Source: Achatina immaculata (taxonomy: Eukaryota; Mollusca; Gastropoda; Stylommatophora; Achatinidae). From it: a DNA stretch of 64,000 bases. The notes beneath the pieces are model-generated. The model saw only the letters and a program-made list of their open reading frames with translations, did no database searches and was not told where the DNA came from. Shown here piece after piece: positions 22,232-33,492 of this stretch (the stretch's first letter is position 1; each line of letters opens with the position of its first letter). The position numbers and the translations under genes were made by a program. The stretch is from the NCBI GenBank assembly GCA_009760885.1, contig CM019713.1, positions 4,904,996 through 4,968,995 of the forward strand, written 5' to 3'.

Positions 22232-23440
22232 GAACATGTATAGTTATGCCCCGAGTGCAGGAAAGTTTATTTTTGATTGAAAAGGGGGGGGGGATAATAA
22301 TCTGTTAAATATAATGTTGTTTATATTGCATATTTATGGTATGGTTGGAAGGTGATTATACGACTACTCATCGACATATTACACAAATGAAAACACAATT
22401 AAACAATTCTTCACATAATCATAAGCTTCTATTGTTAAAATCATCATTTTACACAGTTAGCAAAAATCGAACAAAGGATCGTCAATTTATATTGTTATTC
22501 TTCAGCTATATCGTTAACAACATAATCATTAAAGTAATTTCCTTAAACGTTCAGATTCCTAGATTATCTTGATCTGGAACTTCTAAGGAATCAATTTTAA
22601 CTCCTTGTACATAACATCTTGCGTATGTTAGTTAGTTTGATTTAACAATAATCGTTTCATACAAGATCTCTAATCTTTATAATTAAATGATTGAGTATCT
22701 GATGTATTATAAGGAAATAATTGGCAATAATTGTTACAACGTACATATTCATAAAATTCAGCAATACGTATTTATGTCCACACATGAGCCATCATTGCAC
22801 ATTATCAAAACATCCAAATCTTACAGAGACAAATATGTTACACTAGAATTATAATTATTCATGTACCCTTCAGTTATCCTAATCATACCTAAGTGTGTCG
22901 GGATATATCGAAGGTGTCGACAGCACAGCCTTGCACGCGCCCACATGACGAAAATATAAACCCCAATATTATCCTGACACTTACATGTTTATCCAAAGGT
23001 GAAATACACTCTCATAAGTGTTCGAATGACAACATGACCTCCCCCGATATGCTCAGCGTACAAATCCCGACCTGGCGAAATTCTATCATGTTATCTTTAT
23101 ATACTGGGTCCACGAACTGGACTCTCTCAGAATTGCGCACTCCTAAGCTGCCCAGCTTCTCAACCCATTATTTCTACGCTAGGTTGCCAATCAACCTTGG
23201 TAACTAGTGCATATCTATTCCTTACGCAAGTGTAATGAAGCAGTTCTCCAGCAACAGAGTAAGGGCCCTTTTTTACAGTTACAGTTACAGCGCTGACAGA
23301 ATCATAACATTTTGAAACAACCTACATTGCTGCACATTTTTGCAAAGTGGTATTTATCTTCTCTACGCAGGCTGCTATTAATGATTAAGCAACTGATTTT
23401 GTAACATCCTAAGTGTGTTACTCTATAAAAATTAATGCTG
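22232..23440. other. AT-rich DNA, no gene recognised
   Basis: About 1.2 kb with a G run at 22285-22294 and short frames without domains (22336-22572 and 22893-23207). No element boundary is recognised. Confidence 0.5.
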
Positions 23441-23449
23441 GAAAATCAC

Positions 23450-23665
23450 CAAAACTATAGAAAACAAGCTGAATTCTTTCCAGACTAAATGTTTGCAAAG
23501 GATTAAAAAAGAATATTTTGGCCAAACACCATAAGATATAACACCTTGTTGGCAGAAATGGAGATGAAGCCGCTGACAGCAGTTGTTGAGGAAAGACGCT
23601 GGCGATGGTTGGGACATGAGCTCCGGATAACTGACGACTCACTACCAAAAATAGCACTAACGTGC
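23450..23665 (+). mobile_element. LINE-G fragment
   Basis: Matches LINE-G at 59459-59887: tttccagactaaatgttt, then a frame for the rWRWLGHxLR block (here gcgatggttgggacatgagc). Broken at about 23662 before the end of the family sequence. Confidence 0.7.
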
Positions 23666-23989
23666 TCACCTAAAGTAGAATCTTACTGTGTCTTATACAG
23701 TGAAGGCACAAACTAACTATAGGTGATACAACAACCAACACAGGTAACAAATACGTGACAGTAAAACGTTACTTTGTTATGCACTTAGCAACAGAATTCA
23801 CCCAGGTAAGGAAAATAACAACAAAATGTAGGTAACATGAACAGCTCAACAATCACAGTAAATATTTTTACCAGAAATAGCGTCTGTTACCTGGGCGGTA
23901 ACGATGACGTGGCGAAGTGTCTAGAAAGAAGGTTGTTTACTTTATTCATGTCACAGTTATAGCAACTGAAAAAGAAATGGGCAAATTAT

Positions 23990-24380
23990 CCTCACTCCAT
24001 ACAGCATGCCTCAGAAAGATTTTAAATATTTACTGACCACGGACAATAAATAATAGAGACCTACATACCCAATGTGAACTAGAAGATATGCGTGTTAAAA
24101 TAGCAAAACAAAAGGGCCGCTGAAAATGGGTTGATCATGTGCTCTGAAGAGACCCCAGCAACAACGCTAAAACAGCCATGAGATGGACACCCGAGGGAAA
24201 AAGAAAGAGAGGAAGATCCAAGGCTACTGAGAGGAGAATTGTAGAAGCGGAAATGTGTAGCATGCAGAAGAACTGGGGTAAAATACAAAGCTGACCGCAG
24301 ATCATAAAAAGTGGAGAGAATTTGTTGCTGCCCTGCAAGGCACCACAGGGCGTACTGGGCGGTGATTGGTTAGCTCATCG
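23990..24380 (+). mobile_element. LINE-H 3' fragment
   Basis: Shows HTACLRKILNIY, HTQCELEDMRVKIAKQKGR, KWVDHVL and AMRWTPEGKRKRGRSKATER in plus-strand frames, the C-terminal region of another endonuclease/RT LINE related to LINE-G. Stops interrupt it. Confidence 0.65.
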
Positions 24381-24549
24381 CCGACCAAAGGCATACACGG
24401 ATGGACAGCTATAACGAAAATTACATACACACTATTATTTCCATTACAGAAGTACCTTTTTGCCTGTGGACGCCGTTTTCGGTCTGAGAACCGTTGGAAT
24501 CCCTCATAAGAAGTAAAGCAATAAATAGAATCTAACTGATGCTAAGAAA

Positions 24550-25375
24550 ATATCATGACGAGTGTTAGAGACGATGTAGACACAGAATATTACGATGCCA
24601 TAACAATTGGAGATTATGAATTAATAGAGAATAGATATGCCAGTGACACAGTATTATGTCCATAACACAAAAAGGTATGGAAAAACTAATTATGTCAGTC
24701 CGTAAGAGTAGTGAAGAGCAAAACTCTATATTAATGTGAAGAAATCTAAATTGATAACAAATGACAAAACAAATAAGGGAGATGAAATATATATCAGTCA
24801 GGAAAAATTAGAAGAGGTGGAGAGTTTTGAATATCTTGGATCATTGCTAACTAATAATGGAGATACACTGAGGGAAATTAAAAGGCGGACATCTATCGCT
24901 CTTCAAAAAAATAAAACAACTAAAGAAGCTGTGAAGAGGAACACACAAAACTACAAAAAAATTTTAAGGGCATGCATCTTTCCCATCGCAACATATGCCT
25001 GTGAGACCTGGACACTTAACAAAAAAGCTGAGAAACACATAAATGCCTTTGACTGTAAATGCTACAGAAAAGTCCTTAAATATACATGCTACAAGAACTT
25101 AATGTTGAAGAAGGTTGGCTAGTAAGAAAGATTAAACATGGAAAACTTAAATAATTTGGACATATGATACTTGTCATGATAATTTAGAGAAGGCGATTTT
25201 GGAAGGTTACATAATGGGAAAAAGAAAGAGCGGAAGGCCAAGCCGAAGATGGCTGCAAGACATCTTTGGTGATCTGAGAATGGACGCATCTGTAGCAGGC
25301 CATCTTGCTCACAACCGAGAGGCTGACAGGAGAGCTGCTAGGGAGGCAAAGTTCCACAAGGGACATACAAGTTGT
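24550..25375 (+). pseudogene. LINE-A copy 3, RT C-terminal half
   Basis: The only plus-strand LINE-A copy here. It covers the region from VRDDVDTEYYDAITIG through KLITNDKTNKGDEIYISQEK, VESFEYLGSLLTNNGDTLRE, IFPIATYACETWTLNKKAEK and the terminal GKRKSGRPSRRWLQDI. Frameshifts lie near 24665, 24730 and 25120. The YADD box is altered (YASDT). It ends at the usual boundary gggacatacaa near 25375 with only a vestigial tail. Confidence 0.8.
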
Positions 25376-25449
25376 GAATGATTTCTATGTCCGTAGGCTA
25401 AAAATCTGAACTGTTTGATGCAACATTTGTGTCACTGCATAAAATGAGC

Positions 25450-25525
25450 AGCGGTGCCTGGGCAGTGACGTGGCTAGTACATTAGTCTTTCACGGTAAGC
25501 TTGGTGGTTCGAGTCCCGCCATACC
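25450..25525 (+). mobile_element. tRNA-like SINE head
   Basis: gacgtggctagtacattag (A-box region) and ggttcgagtcccgcc (perfect B box) are spaced as in a tRNA. The acceptor stem is incomplete and the sequence runs straight into C and CT tracts, so this is a SINE head or tRNA relic and not a working tRNA gene. Confidence 0.6.
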
Positions 25526-25549
25526 CTCTCCCTCTCATCCACTCCACCC

Positions 25550-25960
25550 CCCCCCCTTCACACTCCGTATCTTTGTTTCGCTTTTTCTCTGTATTTCTCT
25601 CTCTCTGTCTCTCATTATTTCTATCACTCTGTGTTTTTCGCTCTCTCTCTCTCTCTCTTTCACTTTGTCTCTTTCTGTGTCTCTGTCTCTTTCTGTGTCT
25701 CTCTTTGTCTCTCGTTATCTCTCTGCCTCTCTCTTTGTCTCTGTTTCTCTGTCACTCTCTCTCTCTCTGTTTCTCTGTCACTCTCTCTCTCTCTCTGTTG
25801 TCTCTCTGTCACTCTCTCTTCGTTGTCTTTCTCTCTCCGTTTTCTCTCTCTCTCTCTGTCTCTCTCTCTCTCTCTATCTCTGTCTCTCAGCCATTCTCTA
25901 AAACTACATTTGGAAGGCTTGGAAACTATTTTAACAGCTCGTTATTGTAACATCTAACAT
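25550..25960. repeat. CT tract with recurring 3' flank (second copy)
   Basis: About 340 bp of ct/ctgt/ctct repeats, followed by ttctctaaaactacatttgg ... cagctcgttattgtaacatc, closely matching the flank at 21480-21550. It lies directly after the tRNA-like head, so the two may form one SINE with an internal CT expansion. Confidence 0.75.
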
Positions 25961-26801
25961 TCCCTTCCCCACTCACCCCCACCCCAGTCACCCGGATGTA
26001 GAAATTGATACCTGATTTGGAGCTGGAATAGGAAAAGTGGCCAGACCCGATGCTGACCACATCACAGTATAGCGCAGACAGGCCAAGGAAAACATGGACA
26101 CTTAACGCTGTATCTTCCACGTCTATGGAACAACATGGCTACCACTTTTCTTCACGTTCAAAATGATCAAACGCCTTGACCGCCTCAGATACCATCCGCC
26201 CTTGGAACTATTACAAGCTTCAGCTAAACTTACCTGTGCTTCTTCAATCTTGTGGCATTCTGACTTGAAGAAGTACGCATCCGCGCGAGCGCGCGCGCGC
26301 GTGTGTATTTAAATAAATTATTTAACATGCCAAGCTGAAATAGTGTTTCACTCTACATATATTCCGCATTCTCTCTACAGTAAATGTATCCTATCAATAA
26401 TGTTAAAAAACAGATTGGAGTAAAATTGCTTTACAATATGATAATCACGGAACAGTCTAAACATAAACTATTTAGCCTTTTTTTCTGTTTAGACACCAGC
26501 AGTCTGCCAATAATTCTCTTTAACTGCACTGGAGGTTGTTTCCGTTCACGTCTAAGTGGCACTGAAAGAAGGGGAGGGGAGGGAAGCTAAGACATTAAAA
26601 TCACCCCAGAAACTCTCAACGGGAGCCTAAACACGATTCATTATGGAGATAACTCTTACCACCTGGCCACAGGCAACCAGCGAGTACACGGATCGTGAAG
26701 GACTAATAAGCGTTCACAGACTGATCTCCGGCCGAACCATGCAGAAAGAGACTCGAATATGGCAGCTTAAAGTGCACATGTAAAAAACAAACATGTAAAT
26801 T
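25961..26801. other. no gene recognised
   Basis: Contains a CG/TG alternating stretch at 26280-26306 (Z-DNA-like) and otherwise unassigned DNA. Confidence 0.5.
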
Positions 26802-28165
26802 CAGCGTTTCCCAAAGCGGGCGATAACGCCCCGTGTGGGTGTTTAGAAAGGACCAGGGATGGTGAAAGAATAAAAGTCAGTGGGAGGGGGGGGGGGGTGG
26901 GTGGGTGGAAGAAATGGGAGCAGTGGGGCGGGGCTTTGAGGAAAAATGAACCAACATACAAGGCAGTATTACCGTCCTTCTTGACACTTTTTAAGCTGGT
27001 ATTGAGAAACTTGTGTCCCTGCATGAAGCTCATCTACCATATTAAAAGTTGAGAAAATAATGCAGTAGTTATAAATGTACTCCTTCTTATTGTTAAATAA
27101 GCTGGTTTACTAACCTGAAGTTTTTAGTTGTGTAATGCATGTCCTAGTTTAACAAGTCATTGTACGAGTAGTACATAAAGGGGAGGGGAGAATGAAGCGT
27201 TGAGAAAAGGGACGGCAGCCTTAAAAAGCCTAAGGAAAGGGACGGCAGCCTGAACAAGCCTGGGGAAGGGACAGCAGCCTGAACAAACCTGGGGGGAAAG
27301 GGATGGCAGCCTTAACAAGCCTCGGGGAAAGGGATGGCAGCCTGAACAAGACTGAGGAAGGGACAGCAGCCTGAACAAGACTGGGGAAAAGGGATGGCAG
27401 CCTGAACAAGACTGGGGAAAAGGGATGGCAGCCTGAACAAGACTGGGGAAGGGACAGCAGCCTGAACAAGACTGGGGAAAAGGATGGCAGCCTGAACAAG
27501 ACTAGGGAAAAGAGATGGCAGCCTGAACAAGACTGGAGAAAAGGTATGGCAGCCTGAACAAGACTAGGGAAAAGGATGTCAGCCTGAACAAGACTGGGGA
27601 AAAGGGATGGCAGCCTGAACAAGACTGGGGAAAAGGGATGGCAGCCTGAACAAGCCTGGGGTAAAGGGATGGCAGCCTGAACAAGCCTGGGGTAAAGGGA
27701 TGGCAGCCTGAACAAGCCTGGGGAAAAGGGATGGCAGCCTGAACAAGCCTGGGGTAAAGGGATGGCAGCCTGAACAAGACTAGGGAAAAGGGATGGCAGC
27801 CTGAACAAGCCTGGGGTAAAGGGATGGCAGCCTGAACAAGCCTGGGGAAAAGGGATGGCAGCCTGAACAAGACTAGGGAAAAGAGATGGCAGCCTGAACA
27901 AGACTAGGGAAAAGGGATGGCAGCCTGAACAAGACTAGGGAAAAGAGATGGCAGCCTGAACAAGACTAGGGAAAAGGGATGGCAGCCTGAACAAGACTAG
28001 GGAAAAGGGATGGCAGCCTGAACAAGACTAGGGAAAAGGGATGGCAGCCTGAACAAGACTAGGGAAAAGGGATGGCAGCCTGAACAAGCCTGGGGAAAAG
28101 GGATGGCAGCCTGAACAAGACTAGGGAAAAGGGATGGCAGCCTGAACAAAACTGGGGGAACACTG
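26802..28165. mobile_element. hAT-like non-autonomous element with internal array
   Basis: The left end cagcgtttcccaaagcggg and the reverse complement of the right end (CAGTGTTCCCCCAGTTTT) are imperfect inverted repeats of the hAT CAGxGxTTCCCAAA type. Between them lie about 390 bp of unique DNA and a long 31-bp array. No clean 8-bp target duplication is visible, and no transposase is encoded. The array unit includes aagactgggg, close to the right terminal sequence, so it may have expanded from the end of the element. Confidence 0.5.
27196..28150. repeat. 31-bp tandem array
   Basis: About 30 copies of gatggcagcctgaacaagac plus tggggaaaagg, with aagcctgggg and aagactaggg variants. All open frames on the minus strand (27157-28188) translate this unit and are not genes. 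Confidence 0.97.
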
Positions 28166-29009
28166 CTGTAGCTGATGAATATGTTCAAAGTTCACTGAGC
28201 CCGCCGATGCCGCATGTCGAAGAGACAGAGGTCTTTTAAATTCAGATACCAGGTTTTACTTAACACAGACAAGATTAAAGTTCCTTGTGGTCTGTTATTT
28301 ATTTTTTCCTTATGAACAAGCTAGATATCATAGTGTCTTAACTTCATTTGAGATTATGCAACAAATACCTTATTTACTTATTTTTGTTACCTGCTTGTCA
28401 GTCTGTTGTGTGTGTGTGTGTGTTTTGTTTTTGACTGTGTCTTTCAAATATTGCCTGGTAGGATGTTTGCTTGTTTACGCCAATTTAAGGAATTTCTTTT
28501 ATCCGTTCTGGTTCCTTTCTGTGAACATGTGTGTGTGTGTGCGGATGTGTGAGTGTGTGAAGAGGGAAAAGGGAAAAAAAGGGGCGGCGCTATATTTGGA
28601 CTGTTCACTTTCTTTGTCCTTGCTAACACAGTTAACGTGTCAACAATATTTTGCATTCAGCGTCTGGCCGTGAGTGAGGAATGTAACTATTTTTTCTTTG
28701 ATAATGCCAAATATGTGGATGTTCAAACCCGCTTTTCGAGGTTAAGAGAAAGAGATTGTCCCATTCGTGTATAAACGCAAAGAATATACACAGAATATGC
28801 TAAAATATATGTAACACTTTTTGGAAAAAGATTTTAAATATTTATTTATTTTCCCTACTACTTTTTTATTATCTTTTAATATTTTATTTTATATTATTTT
28901 ATATTTATATTTATATTTTTATATTATTTTTATATTTTATATTTTAAATATTTAAAAAAATTTTTTTATTATATAATAAAAGATTGTTAATTTTCCCTAC
29001 TACTTTTTT
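28166..29009. other. no gene recognised; (TG)n and AT-rich DNA
   Basis: (tg)n at 28408-28423 and 28526-28541. From 28800 to 29000 it is extremely AT-rich with repeated ttttccctactactttttt (28849 and 28991). Confidence 0.55.
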
Positions 29010-29123
29010 CTTTGAAAAAAGACATTTCATCATACAACTGTGAAAGCTTGGATTTAAAAGGCTTATTGTCCCATAAGCTTGTCAGATTATCAGCTCTTGC
29101 CTCACAAGCATCCCAAGAAACTG

Positions 29124-29448
29124 AGATGGTTGCTCAATGTCAAATACAAAAAGGCTTTACTCACTTAAAAAAGCGAGCAGTAATGCTTATTAGTGACAAA
29201 GATCAAGCACAAACAACTAATCAGCACAAACGTATCAAAATACTGCCTCTTAAGAACAGGTTCGTCTTCAGCAAAGACAAGTTGGTACATCAAATTATTT
29301 CACAGCATGTTCCGCCTACCTATGGAACATGCTTAAATTTAGCCCAAAGTGTAGCCAACGTTTAAACAACATTTGTCTTCCAAAGCCTAAACTTGATTTT
29401 TACACGAAAAACTTTACTTATTCTTCTGCTCATCTTTGGAATACCTTT

Positions 29449-29503
<55 letters not shown>

Positions 29504-29923
29504 ACTCCTTCCTACACCTAAAAGCCTTTCCAACATCTATTTGATGTCGACTACATGCCTCCATGAATCATCAAACTTAAAAGTTACTTTAGACTGTTTT
29601 TACAGACACCGAATTTAGTTAACTGTTTATTATGAATAGTATCGAACATTTCTTTTGTAGATAGTCATTTATAAATGTATATAATTACTTATCTGTACTG
29701 AGTGCATGGATAAGAAAGAAACGTAAATGTTATATTTTATTTTATCTAATTTTATGTCTCTCAGCTTTCCGATGTTAGTTATGTTGGTTATATGAGCAGC
29801 ATATTTGTAGAATGCCTGGAACAGAGTGAAAGTTGTATGATAAAGGACAGAATGTCAGACGGGCCTGGGTGCCCAATTCTTAACCCTTTTGAAATAAAGA
29901 TCAGTCAATCAATCAATCACCTT
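29124..29923 (+). mobile_element. LINE-D copy inside MSE copy B
   Basis: 5'-truncated LINE-D. It begins gatggttgctcaatgtcaaa, encodes broken versions of the RT C-terminus (TTNQHKRIKILPLK, SSAHLWNTFP), and continues through the family's 3' UTR to aataaagatcagtcaatcaa. A (TA)n tract (29451-29497) has expanded inside the end of the coding part. Confidence 0.85.
29451..29497. repeat. (TA)n microsatellite
   Basis: About 23 TA units within LINE-D. The full-length copy has no repeat at this place. Confidence 0.97.
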
Positions 29924-30319
29924 GCACGGATTTTACGTGCATCATGCTGAGTGGATGAGAAAGAAATCTTGAGATTTCGAGGCAGTTTGAGTTAGAATGT
30001 CGTGAGAGCTAGTAGTGTAGTACTGTGCTGTGTTATCGTGTAGCTCAGCTGTGGTAAGGATGTAGGCTGATAATTCCTATGGCGTCTGTTGACGAAGTGT
30101 AGATGCCGGAATCATTCTTCATGTCGTTCTGAGTCTTGAGAGATATTATATGTCACTCATCTGTGCATATCATTGTCGATCATCATCATCATCTTGTTCC
30201 ACCTAATAGACTCCATGTGGACAGAAGGAGTTCGTCTTATGTTGTTGCTGTGCCACGCTTGAGTAAACAGTGTTTCTGTATGTTATTTAGTCTGAAGAGT
30301 GAATATTCTATACAGGCGC

Positions 30320-30838
30320 GTGTAAGAGTGTGACTTAACTTTAGTGATCTTTACAGGCGGATGTAAGAGTGTGACTTAACTTTAGTAATCTATACAGGCG
30401 GGTGTAAGAGTGTAACTTAACTTTAGTAATCTATACAGGCGGGTGTAAGAGTGTAACTTAACTTTAGTAATCTATACAGGCGGGTGTAAGAGTGTAACTT
30501 AACTTTAGTAATCTATACAGGCGGGTGTAAGAGTGTAACTTAACTTTAGTAATCTATACAGGCGGTGTAAGAGTGTAACTTAACTTTAGTAATCTATACA
30601 GGCGGGTGTAAGAGTGTAACTTAACTTTAGTAATCTATACAGGCGGGTGTAAGAGTGTAACTTAACTTTAGTAATCTATACAGGCGGGTGTAAGAGTGTA
30701 ACTTAACTTTAGTAATCTATACAGGCGGGTGTAAGAGTGTAACTTAACTTTAGTAATCTATACAGGCGGGTGTAAGAGTGTAACTTAACTTTAGTAATCT
30801 ATACAGGCGGGTGTAAGAGTGTGACTTAACTTTAGTAA
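30320..30838 (+). repeat. 41-bp tandem array inside MSE copy B
   Basis: About 12.6 units of gtgtaagagtgtaacttaac plus tttagtaatctatacaggcgg. Differences from copy A (gta for gtg, atcta for atata) are shared by most units, so each array homogenised separately after the copies diverged. Confidence 0.95.
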
Positions 30839-30994
30839 CTCTAGTATTTCGCAGTGGTAAGCAGACACATTTGAAATATTTAACAGTAGCAGCAGTTGGT
30901 CATACAAAGGCATTCACAAAGTCTTACACATAGACGAGATATAGACGCATAGACAGATATATGCATTATTTCTCTGTTACATTTAGTACCGTAC

Positions 30995-31916
30995 AAAGCA
31001 CAGAAAAATACTTCTATAAATATTCAACTAACTGAAAGTCCCAGAAGGACTGTCAATCAACAGAGGACGGGTGTTACCAGTCGTTGTGCAACTTATGCAT
31101 TCGCCGCGCCCATAGACCCTGGCGGTCATGCCACCATATTCATATCGGTCCTTGATATTTTACATCACCTCTGTCGGTAACTCTTTACTGTCTCTCCGCG
31201 TTAGACTCTTCATGATTTTTTTTCCTTGGTCTTCCCCTGCCTCTCTTTCCATTTATCTTTCCTATTATAAGTCCTCCCCTTCTCACTGTGTGTCCAATGA
31301 ATGATGACTAAGACTGTCTAAGTATACTCGTCAGCCGAAGCATCTTGATAATATTGCACTTTCTCCACAGAATTCTCAGAAAGACCCAAATACTCTGTGT
31401 TATCATAATGGCAGGGGGGGGGGGGTGTCTGTGTGTGTGTTTCCCTTCTAAAGAACTGAAATTGCCACGAAAACAACTGAAATTTCTTAAATCTGCATCC
31501 TTTTTTTTTTTGCTCTATGTGCTGCAAATTTGCTCGCGAAACTGTTAAAATGTAACAATGCAACTCGGAGAGACATGCTAGTAGGGTCTTGACCAACTCG
31601 GGCAGTTTACTCTTGAGAACTGCTAAGCCTTGTAAGTTTATTTATCCCCATATACCCTCATAAACTGTGACGAATTAGTCATCACCGGGGCCCCTAAGTT
31701 TAAACTTGGTAAGGGCTCCCGTCACCTCTGACCTATATCGTTCATCTCTTCATATAGTGCGCGATTCCAACTTTTGTTGTGTTCTGTGCTATTACTATAT
31801 GACTTTTTATTACACAGATATAAGTCATACGTCACTGTCTATTGGATAACACATCATTTCTAATGCAGCAATAATTATTATAAATGACTGTCATATAAAA
31901 TGATTTCTACTTGTCG

Positions 31917-31918
<2 letters not shown>
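30995..31918. other. no gene recognised
   Basis: Unassigned DNA with a G run and GT repeat near 31416-31440 and a T run at 31500-31511. Confidence 0.5.

Positions 31919-31960
<42 letters not shown>
31919..31960. repeat. (TC)n microsatellite
   Basis: About 20 tc units. Confidence 0.97.
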
Positions 31961-31961
<1 letters not shown>

Positions 31962-32321
31962 TTTTAACTTGACGTCGGATTCCCTTGTCGTTCCAGGCCC
32001 GCCATAGACTTCAGCCTGCTCAACCTGATGACAAAACCACCACAGCTCAAGAATATACAAACGCAGTATCTTTTTCAGGTACAGACACAAACAAAAAACA
32101 TCGTTTGAAACGCCCATTGTGTTTCGACCTTTAACTCTTCCACTCTAAAACAATACTGGAAATGTCGGTAGATCTTGACACGGAACTAGAACTAGATACT
32201 TTCTGGTTGAATTTCAAGGAACTTTTTAAATTAAAGTTTCAGCTTTATTATGACGGCTCATTAGCTAAAACACCGAACACTTTTTGACACTGTTTACACG
32301 AGGTACGTTAACATTCTATAC

Positions 32322-32494
32322 CAGTGGTTCTCAGACTTTATCCGGCTGCAACTCAGTTGCCTCCCAGCCCATTTCACCCTTTTTTGCGTCAGTTGGTTCT
32401 CATGATATCTTTGCATTCCCCTGGACTTTTTTCAGTACCCCGCAGCCGGCCCTCAGGAGGAGAGAGGTGGTATCGTTCACTTTGAAAACTACTG
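32322..32494. mobile_element. short hAT-type MITE
   Basis: 173 bp with inverted ends cagtggttctcagactt and (reverse-complemented) CAGTAGTTTTCAAAGTG, typical of hAT elements. The flanking octamers ttctatac (32314-32321) and ttctgtgc (32495-32502) agree at 6 of 8 bases, consistent with an aged 8-bp target duplication. It has no coding capacity. Confidence 0.7.
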
Positions 32495-32502
32495 TTCTGT
32501 GC

Positions 32503-32942
32503 GACTATTGCCATTGATAACTCAAAAAGAAAGATAATATTTTAAAACATCCGAGATAAGTTGATCAAATAACACTCGTAAATTATTTTGATATGCTCCT
32601 CTCTAGAACTTTCACAAACTGCAAATGGCATGCACGTGCAGGAAGTAAAGCTTAATTTATATTAGAAAAACGAGGCACTAATGCCTCAAATTTCCGAGTT
32701 GAGCACTTAATTATTCGAAGCATGTTTTGTAAATAACCAAGAATGAATGGCAAGTGTAAGCCAGTTAATAAGTGCAGAAAATCGATCCTACGACTTTAAA
32801 ATGCAGTTTAAGTATATTTACAATGACCATTCAAGTTCAGGTTTTCAGCCAGTTCTAATCTTTCGTGGCGTCCACGGGTATTGTGACCTTTTTAGCAGGG
32901 TATTTTGTAGGCTTTCGCTACTAATTGTATTAGTTTCCCTAG
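32503..32942. other. no gene recognised
   Basis: Unassigned DNA; a short frame at 32747-32992 has no domain. Confidence 0.5.
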
Positions 32943-33400
32943 TAGTTTACTACATATGGATCAGAAACGTGGAGTACAACAAAGAAAGATGAACAACAAT
33001 AGCAGATCTTTGAGAACAAGATCCTAAGAAGAATCTCTGGGCCCATAAAGGATGCCAACAGTGGAGAATAGAGAGCTAGAAAGAACACTGAACTGAACAG
33101 CTTATTTAAATCCCAACGAATTATAAATGTCTTGAAACTGAACAGACTACGCTGGCTGGGGCATGTAGAGAGAATGGAAGAGAAAAGACTAACTAAAATG
33201 ATGTACGCACAAGAGATGAGGGAAACAAGACCAAGGAGTAGACCGATACAGAGATGGAAAGACAACATAGAAGATGATATAAAATAAATTGGTGTCACCA
33301 AATGGAGAGAGAGGATTAGGAATAGAGAGGAATGGAGGCGAACTTTATCTGCAGCAGTGAGCCTTAATGGCTCGGAAAGATGAAGAAAACGAAATAGTAG
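32943..33400 (+). mobile_element. LINE-I 3' end
   Basis: Plus-strand frame with few breaks: RSIxDANSGEY-type thumb remnants, LNRLRWLGHVERMEEKRLTK, RPRSRPIQRWKDNIEDDIK and WRERIRNREEWRRTLSAAV, the C-terminus of an endonuclease/RT LINE. It ends near atgaagaaaacgaaatagta with a short (tag)n tail. The 20-bp array with tagtag in its unit starts directly after. Confidence 0.7.
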
Positions 33401-33404
33401 TAGT

Positions 33405-33492
33405 TTTTTAAGCTTCTCTGGTAGGTTATTACCTCCCCTAGTAGTTTATTAGTTCCCCTAGTTGTTTATTAGCTTCTCTGTAGTTTATTATC
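33405..33492. repeat. left part of the 20-bp array
   Basis: Four or five diverged units of the array at 34487-35708 (cccctagtagtttattag), cut off from it by the LINE-F and U2-like insertions. Confidence 0.8.

Larger units (their letters stand above)
29010..30994 (+). mobile_element. MSE copy B, interrupted by LINE-D
   Basis: Second copy of the element at 1856-2843. Left arm 29010-29123 matches 1856-1960 (for example gatttaaaaggcttat, gtcagattatc). A LINE-D copy (29124-29923) interrupts it. The arm resumes at 29924 (agaaatcttgagatttcg ... gtctgaagagtgaatattct), then the 41-bp array (30320-30838), then the right arm to about 30994 (ctctagtatttcgcagtgg). The end positions come from alignment to copy A. 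No target duplication was recognised for this copy. Confidence 0.75.

Noticed and set aside
25450..25525. Functional tRNA gene
   Set aside because: A and B boxes are good but no complete acceptor stem closes the cloverleaf.
27157..28188. Long minus-strand frames rich in FRLPSLFPSLVQAAIP repeats
   Set aside because: They are six-frame translations of the 31-bp tandem array; all frames stay open by periodicity, with no start context or domain.
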